A stretch of 8,901 bases of DNA from Chitinispirillales bacterium (lineage in GTDB: Bacteria; Fibrobacterota; Chitinivibrionia; Chitinivibrionales; Chitinispirillaceae). A program made the position numbers and the translations under genes. Location: positions 1 through 8,901 of the forward strand of contig JAIRUL010000213.1 of NCBI GenBank assembly GCA_031254445.1, written 5' to 3'. Shown piece by piece: positions 5,603 to 8,901 of the stretch (position 1 is the first letter of the stretch; every line of letters starts with the position of its first letter). The notes under the pieces are model-generated. The model searched no databases. It was not told where the DNA came from and saw nothing but the letters and a program-made list of their open reading frames with translations.

Positions 5603-6685
5603 CTACTCTTTAACTGAAAAGAGCACTTCCGCCGTCACCCTGATTTGTTCGTCTCGCACCGGCGTCATGGTTATCTTTTTGAACGCGCACGGAACCCTCT
5701 CGTTGTAGAGGGCCAGAACAAACTTGTGGAAGTCGCCGTAGTTCGTCATCCCCACCGCCTTGTAGACCACGCGCCTGTAGCTGCCGGCCTTGGAGGCTGT
5801 GAGCTGGCTCGGCGCGGCGGACATCTTGAAGTTGCTGTCGCCGGCTAAGCGCGAGAAGTTCTTCAGGTGCTGGGTTAGCCCCTCCTTGAACGTGATCTGC
5901 TCAAGCGCCTGAAACGGGTCACCCACTTGCAGGCCGAAATTCGGCTTGTAGGTTATGGTGAAGACGAAGTTGCCGCTCTCGTCGTCCTTTATGTGGGAGT
6001 AGGGCTTCGGCATCAGCTCGCCGCGCTCGTTCTTGAAAGTCGCGAACATCTCCTCCACCATCGGCTTCGCGCCGGAGCCGTTGGCGTAGACTATCTGGAA
6101 GTTGTCCACCTCAAGCGACTTTAGGCGGATGCCCGGCGGCGTGCAGCGGGTGACCATCTCGAAGACGTTGCGGGCGAAGAGCACCTCGTAGTTGACCTTC
6201 TCGGGAACGGCCATCTCCGCATACGGCGTGCTTAGCTTGTTATCCGCCGCGGGCGTCCCGTCGTTGTTGAACTCCTTAACGACGCTCTCCACCATCGTAG
6301 TGCGAATCTGGGAGGAGGGCTTCGCCTCGGGAATCTCGGCATTCGGCACAGGCGGCGGCAGCGACGCGGTCGCAAGGGCCTGCTCGGCTTTCTTCGCCTC
6401 CTCCGCGGGCTTGAAGTAGTTTATATAGTAGTACGCGCCGCCGCCGACGCCGGCAGCGAGCAGGAGGAGCAAAAAGAAGACCGGCCCCGCGAGGCTGTGC
6501 TTCTTAACCTTGGGCGCGCGCGGCTCGCGCGGCGGCGGCGGCGCTTTCTGCGCCCTCGGCGGCACCCTCGGAACCCTCGGAACCCTCGGCGCTTTAGGCG
6601 CTTTCGGCGCGCGCGGCAGCTTGGCCGCTTTAACGGCTTTCCCCGAAGAGAGCCCGGACGGCTTCGCTAAATTTATCCTGATCAT
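5603..6685 (-). CDS. PilN/PilO-like inner-membrane protein with basic proline-rich N-terminal tail
   Basis: This 360-residue bitopic membrane protein opens with MIRINLAKP, like PilN (usually MIRINLLP), whose N-terminus docks into PilM. Residues 24-60 are a basic proline-rich stretch of three-residue repeats (PKA, PRV), about 40 cytoplasmic residues beyond usual PilN. One transmembrane helix spans about 65-88. The rest should be periplasmic: a Pro/Ala-rich linker (about 105-125), then alpha/beta segments of the PilN/PilO kind (YEVLFARNVFEMV, GIRLKSLEVDN, FVLALYNERVPCAFKKITMTP, IRVTAEVLFSVKE). It overlaps the PilM-like gene by 4 bp (ATGA), strong support for a partnership. PilN, PilO or type II secretion GspL/GspM C-terminal halves are all possible relatives; one protein may stand in for two. 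No separate PilO or secretin is in view. Confidence 0.65.
   Translation of the reverse strand: MIRINLAKPSGLSSGKAVKAAKLPRAPKAPKAPRVPRVPRVPPRAQKAPPPPREPRAPKVKKHSLAGPVFFLLLLLAAGVGGGAYYYINYFKPAEEAKKAEQALATASLPPPVPNAEIPEAKPSSQIRTTMVESVVKEFNNDGTPAADNKLSTPYAEMAVPEKVNYEVLFARNVFEMVTRCTPPGIRLKSLEVDNFQIVYANGSGAKPMVEEMFATFKNERGELMPKPYSHIKDDESGNFVFTITYKPNFGLQVGDPFQALEQITFKEGLTQHLKNFSRLAGDSNFKMSAAPSQLTASKAGSYRRVVYKAVGMTNYGDFHKFVLALYNERVPCAFKKITMTPVRDEQIRVTAEVLFSVKE
6563..6607 (-). repeat. 9-bp tandem repeat coding the Pro-Arg/Lys tail
   Basis: Five consecutive 9-bp units lie within the PilN-like gene. On the plus strand they are CACCCTCGG, AACCCTCGG, AACCCTCGG, CGCTTTAGG and CGCTTTCGG. Each codes three residues of the form P-R-V or P-K-A. 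The in-frame 9-bp period allows length change by slippage without frameshift. Confidence 0.75.
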
Positions 6686-7590
6686 GGCGCCTCTTCCCCC
6701 CTAAGCGCCAGCCCCACGGAGACCGCGAGCTGCGAAGAGTACGCCGCAAGCTGCGACGCGTCTATCTCCGCCGCGCACTGCAGCTTCCGAAAGGGGTTCA
6801 GCATCTCGCTCCCGGCAACCGCGCCCAAAGCGGAGGCGGCTATAGCGCTGTCGGCGAAAAGGGAACCGGCAAGGTAGACGGCCGCCGACGCGCCGCCTAA
6901 ATTCGCCGAGACAAGGCGCGCGACCTCGTCCCTAAGCTCCGCAGCGTAACCGTCCGCGCCGCGCTCCCGCACGTCGTACTCGACCACGCCTGAGTCCGCA
7001 TAAGAAGAATTGTTGACAAGTATCATCTTAGTGCGCCTGCGCTCGCCCAAGACGAGCACCGCCGCCCCCCCCGACTGCTCGCGGTAGTTCGCCTGAAAAA
7101 CATTGGTCAGCGCAAACAAATCTATGTCCACAATATAGGGGTCGAGCTTTGTGCGCTTAACCGCCTTTTTGAGCTTCGCCAGCGTCTCCTTGCGCAACGC
7201 CGCGGCCAAGTACCGGCGGCGCTCCACCACGTTCCCCGGATCAACCTCGTAAAAATCGTAGGCGTACTCGCCTATCCCCCCAAGGAGGCTCGCCTCAAGC
7301 TCCCACCGCAAAATAGCGCCCTGATCGCGCTCGTCGCTCTCCGCCTCAAGGGTCTTCACCACCGCCATGTCGCACGGCACCGAACACACAACCTTGGAAC
7401 CGGCAAACTTGACCTTTTTACGAAGCCCCGAAAGCTCGTGCGAAACCGACTCCCAAAACTCCTCGGGGCTCTCGGAAGCTAAAGGCTGCACAACGACCTG
7501 CCGCACAGCCATCTCCTGCGGGCTGTACTGCGCGGCGCATAAGTAATCCCTCTGGATGTCGATACCGTTGGTTCCGGCGGATTTTGGCAT
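6682..7590 (-). CDS. pilM: PilM-like actin-fold protein with degenerate nucleotide-binding motifs
   Basis: PilM is a cytoplasmic actin-like ATPase (FtsA/ribokinase-like fold) that binds the PilN tail and links it to the pilus motors. The 302-residue protein keeps the family layout: GIDIQ at 9-13, KVVCSVPCDMAVVKTLEA (66-83), AILRWELEASLLGGIGEYAYDF (92-113), VDIDLFALTNVFQANY (154-169), LNPFRKL (264-270) and the final VGLALR (292-297). Three glycine motifs are altered. GIDIG has become GIDIQ; the DxG-type phosphate loop is replaced near 180-187 by VLGERRRT; and the usual SGGG-like loop is AGS (241-243). It may thus bind nucleotide weakly or not at all. It is slightly short for PilM. It heads the cluster and overlaps the PilN-like gene by 4 bp. 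No clear ribosome binding site precedes the ATG at 7590. GspL-like identity is an alternative. Confidence 0.7.
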   Translation of the reverse strand: MPKSAGTNGIDIQRDYLCAAQYSPQEMAVRQVVVQPLASESPEEFWESVSHELSGLRKKVKFAGSKVVCSVPCDMAVVKTLEAESDERDQGAILRWELEASLLGGIGEYAYDFYEVDPGNVVERRRYLAAALRKETLAKLKKAVKRTKLDPYIVDIDLFALTNVFQANYREQSGGAAVLVLGERRRTKMILVNNSSYADSGVVEYDVRERGADGYAAELRDEVARLVSANLGGASAAVYLAGSLFADSAIAASALGAVAGSEMLNPFRKLQCAAEIDASQLAAYSSQLAVSVGLALRGEEAP

Positions 7591-7633
7591 AATTTATAGT
7601 TTTTTCTATAGAATGAATGGTTGACTATCATAA

Positions 7634-7663
7634 ATAATAATTAATGGGCAGAGGGAAAGTCAA
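7634..7663 (-). promoter_or_regulatory. Candidate sigma-70-type promoter for the pilM-rsmD-coaD cluster
   Basis: On the minus strand TTGACT (7663-7658) and TATTAT (7639-7634) are 18 nt apart, each 5 of 6 to consensus. Transcription would begin near 7627, giving a leader of about 37 nt. The -35 hexamer lies in an AAGTCAAAT stretch like the ends of the dispersed repeats, the same arrangement as at the outer membrane protein promoter. Confidence 0.5.
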
Positions 7664-7688
7664 ATTTTTGGGGAAACGGCGCCTAACA

Positions 7689-7709
7689 GGGCGGCCGCAA
7701 GGGCCGCCC
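7689..7709 (-). terminator. GC-rich hairpin after the coiled-coil nuclease-like gene
   Basis: GGGCGGCC (7689-7696) and GGCCGCCC (7702-7709) form an 8-bp perfect stem with a 5-nt loop. It starts 11 nt after the TGA stop of the upstream minus-strand gene. No U-tract follows. The downstream sequence (GGCGCC, TTTCCCC, then ATTTGACTTT) resembles the tail of the degenerate repeat unit at 3731-3771, so it may be a diverged relative of the dispersed element. Termination or 3'-end protection is plausible. Confidence 0.5.
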
Positions 7710-7720
7710 CCGCGGCAACC

Positions 7721-8488
7721 TCAATACGCCCTCGCCGCCCAGCTGCTCCGGTACGCCACCGCCTGGCCCACCTGCTTCAAAAGCGCCACGCCGGACTTCC
7801 TGGCCTTGGCCACGGACGGGCCGTCGAAAGATAGCGCGCCAACGCCCAAGTAAAGGCTCAAACCGCCGTACTCGGGAAAGAGGGCGCGGAAACTCTTAAC
7901 CTTCCTATCCACAATATCCTCCACGTCGCCGGACTCCGCCTTGTACTTCAACTCTATTATCGCCACGGCCTCGGCGCCGGTCAAGACGATGTCGAACTCG
8001 CCGTCCAGCCGCGTGCCGTCAGGCAAATTCTTAAACGTTTTTACGTGAGGGTGCATCTCGTCGAAGCTAATGCCGGCGAACTTTAGCCCGCTGTCCTCAA
8101 TCGTGTTCAAGAAGTACTCCTCGGCAAAGCGGCCGTTGCTCCTAGCTATGCCCTCAACGCGCCCGTTCAAACCGGTGTACTTCCTCTCCGACTCCGCGAG
8201 CTTCTTGTCCGACTCGGCGATAAGGCGCCTAGTGTCCTCAAACCCCTGCTGCATCTGGCGCCATGACTCATCGGCCTGTTCTTTGCGGATCCGCTCGCTT
8301 TCCGCGCGGAGCCGCTCGTCTTCAGCCGCCTGCTCTTTGCGAAGCCGCTCGTCTTCAGCGAACCGACGCCTGAACTCCGCGAACAAACGATGCTCCTCAG
8401 CAATCCTGCGATCCGCCTCCGCCATCCTGCGGCCCGTCTCCGCAAACATCTCCTTGATCTCCCCCCAAGACAACTCAACCTTCTCCAT
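7721..8488 (-). CDS. Coiled-coil protein with PD-(D/E)XK nuclease-like C-terminal domain
   Basis: The product is 255 residues. Residues about 5-112 are a highly charged coiled coil (Ala/Glu/Arg/Lys, few hydrophobics) with an 11-residue repeat (DERLRKEQAAE, DERLRAESERI). Residues about 113-255 look like a PD-(D/E)XK-type fold: a helix (NGRFAEEYF), then LDGEFDIVLTG with D166, a short turn, and AVAIIELKYK with E179-x-K181, followed by a helical segment and a strand (LSLYLGVGAL). This matches small restriction-endonuclease-like proteins of unknown role (DUF3782-like) often present in several copies per genome. Nuclease activity is inference from the D...ExK residues. ATG at 8488 was chosen over TTG at 8491 because GAGGGGG lies 5 nt upstream. 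It has its own promoter and its own 3' hairpin, so it is probably monocistronic. Confidence 0.75.
   Translation of the reverse strand: MEKVELSWGEIKEMFAETGRRMAEADRRIAEEHRLFAEFRRRFAEDERLRKEQAAEDERLRAESERIRKEQADESWRQMQQGFEDTRRLIAESDKKLAESERKYTGLNGRVEGIARSNGRFAEEYFLNTIEDSGLKFAGISFDEMHPHVKTFKNLPDGTRLDGEFDIVLTGAEAVAIIELKYKAESGDVEDIVDRKVKSFRALFPEYGGLSLYLGVGALSFDGPSVAKARKSGVALLKQVGQAVAYRSSWAARAY
8310..8359 (-). repeat. 33-bp internal repeat in the coiled-coil segment
   Basis: The 17-mer AGCCGCTCGTCTTCAGC occurs exactly at 8310-8326 and 8343-8359, 33 bp apart. The period is 11 codons, a hendecad coiled-coil repeat, and the identity at DNA level suggests a recent duplication in the coding sequence. 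Confidence 0.7.
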
Positions 8489-8517
8489 CAAAACCCCCTC
8501 TTTTTAGTATATTATTA

Positions 8518-8579
8518 ACCGCTATACCGCTATCCGATTATGTAAATATAGTAAAATCTTAGGGCGGTGTCAATACCGC
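8518..8579. promoter_or_regulatory. Repeated ACCGC/GCGGT motifs around the nuclease-like promoter
   Basis: GCGGT (8564-8568) and ACCGC (8575-8579) form an inverted repeat across the -35 box. Two perfect direct copies of ACCGCTAT (8518-8525 and 8526-8533) lie just downstream of the predicted transcription start. Four copies of one pentamer around a promoter suggest a repressor binding region; the regulator is unknown. Confidence 0.35.
8545..8573 (-). promoter_or_regulatory. Near-consensus sigma-70 promoter of the nuclease-like gene
   Basis: On the minus strand TTGACA (8573-8568, perfect) and TATATT (8550-8545, 5 of 6) are separated by exactly 17 nt. Transcription would begin near 8538, giving a leader of about 50 nt that ends in the GAGGGGG ribosome binding site. 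This is the strongest promoter in the window. Confidence 0.75.
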
Positions 8580-8739
8580 ATAGCAATAATCAGGCAAAAA
8601 TTTGGGGATTATTTGATATTGGCGCTCATGTTAAATCTTTTAAGCCTTTTAACCTAGATTCCGCAGTTAAAAATTGTATTTATTAGTATTTGTGTAGCAT
8701 TTTCAATAGGTTACGTGTATGCGGATTTTAGGTTTAAAA
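8580..8739. other. AT-rich spacer with no recognised gene
   Basis: This is the unexplained part of the right-hand intergenic region of more than 400 bp. It is far richer in A and T than the genes and has no credible reading frame with a ribosome binding site, no tRNA-like structure and no strong hairpin. A short TTAAATCTTTTAAGCC stretch near 8632 faintly recalls the dispersed repeat and may be its remnant. Confidence 0.5.
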
Positions 8740-8821
8740 TCAAAATCTTTTAAATCTTTTTCAGACGAAGCCTATAAAAGTCAAAATCTTTTAAATCTTT
8801 TTCAGACGAAGCCTATAAAAG
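8740..8821 (-). repeat. Two tandem 41-bp truncated units of the dispersed repeat
   Basis: Units at 8740-8780 and 8781-8821 are identical and each runs from TCAAAATCTTTTAAATC through CAGACGAAGCCTATAAAAG. Each matches the left part of copy 3 up to GAAGCCTA and lacks the closing half of hairpin B and all of hairpin A. They join directly to copy 3. Confidence 0.9.
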
Positions 8822-8901
8822 TCAAAATCTTTAAATCTTTTTCAGACGAAGCCTACGGCTTCATAACGTGTGGCGCAGAGCCGCCACACAAAGTCAAAGT
8901 C
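8822..8901 (-). repeat. Dispersed double-hairpin repeat, copy 3 (at window edge)
   Basis: Hairpin B (8848-8862) and the ATAACG linker are identical to copy 2. Hairpin A keeps its outer stem (TGTGGCG 8869-8875 with CGCCACA 8882-8888), but its tip is changed and two bases shorter. The AAGTCAAAGTC tract runs into the window edge. By analogy with copies 1 and 2, a minus-strand gene should end just beyond 8901. Confidence 0.87.

Noticed and set aside
8629..8658. Nine-codon leucine-rich ORF (MLNLLSLLT) resembling a leader peptide
   Set aside because: There is no leucine biosynthesis gene downstream, no attenuator structure and no ribosome binding site; it is AT-rich chance sequence.
8580..8739. 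tRNA or small RNA gene in the AT-rich spacer
   Set aside because: No cloverleaf, T-loop GTTCRA motif or strong hairpin could be found.
8719..8901. Plus-strand ORF open to the window edge, starting ATG CGG ATT TTA
   Set aside because: Its 61 codons are almost entirely made of the dispersed repeat (SFSDEAY occurs where the repeat recurs), there is no ribosome binding site, and in copy 2 the same frame stops at TAA in hairpin A. It is more likely repeat sequence read as protein.
8740..8901. CRISPR array
   Set aside because: The repeated units abut directly with no unique spacers, and no cas gene is in view.

Overview
The window comes from a diderm (Gram-negative) bacterium with GC-rich genes separated by AT-rich spacers. 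The evidence is a secreted beta-barrel-like outer membrane protein with a clear signal peptide and a PilM/PilN-type inner-membrane module of the type IV pilus or type II secretion class. Promoters look like ordinary sigma-70 sites (TTGACA or TTGACT with TATATT or TATTAT), and several starts have GGAGG- or AAGGAG-type ribosome binding sites. The phylum cannot be fixed from the sequence alone; a Fibrobacterota-like lineage is only a suspicion.

Layout, left to right. A PriA primosomal helicase gene is on the minus strand and cut by the left edge (1-513, N-terminal 171 codons). It diverges from a plus-strand FapA/DUF342 gene (682-2691). FapA converges on a minus-strand outer membrane protein gene (2807-3688). 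Then comes a minus-strand cluster, transcribed right to left: PilM-like (7590-6682), PilN/PilO-like (6685-5603), rsmD (5599-4991), coaD (5022-4549) and a rhomboid protease (4499-3858). The first four are tightly packed (4-bp overlap, 3-bp gap, 32-bp overlap); rhomboid follows after 49 bp. Upstream of this cluster is a separate minus-strand gene for a coiled-coil PD-(D/E)XK-like protein (8488-7721), with its own near-consensus promoter.

The most unusual element is a dispersed intergenic repeat seen at 2692-2793, 3772-3857 and 8822-8901. It has two hairpins, a long GC-rich one (TGTGGCGGC/GCCGCCACA) and a short one (GAAGCC TAC GGCTTC), joined by a constant linker and flanked by AAGTCAAA/TTTGAC tracts. 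Each of the two complete copies begins at a gene's stop codon, in the same orientation relative to that gene. The TTTGAC hexamers there supply three or four successive in-frame TGA codons. At the far end, repeat or repeat-like sequence supplies a TTGACT hexamer placed as the -35 box of the next gene (outer membrane protein, and the pilM cluster). The element may therefore act as a gene-boundary module combining stop codons, hairpins and a promoter half. This is inference from very few copies.

Functionally, rsmD and coaD are housekeeping genes (rRNA methylation, coenzyme A synthesis) carried on the same likely transcript as an inner-membrane pilus/secretion platform. The PilM-like protein lacks several of its family's nucleotide-binding residues, and the PilN-like protein has a long basic proline-rich cytoplasmic tail, so this platform looks divergent. 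FapA has a duplicated N-terminal domain.
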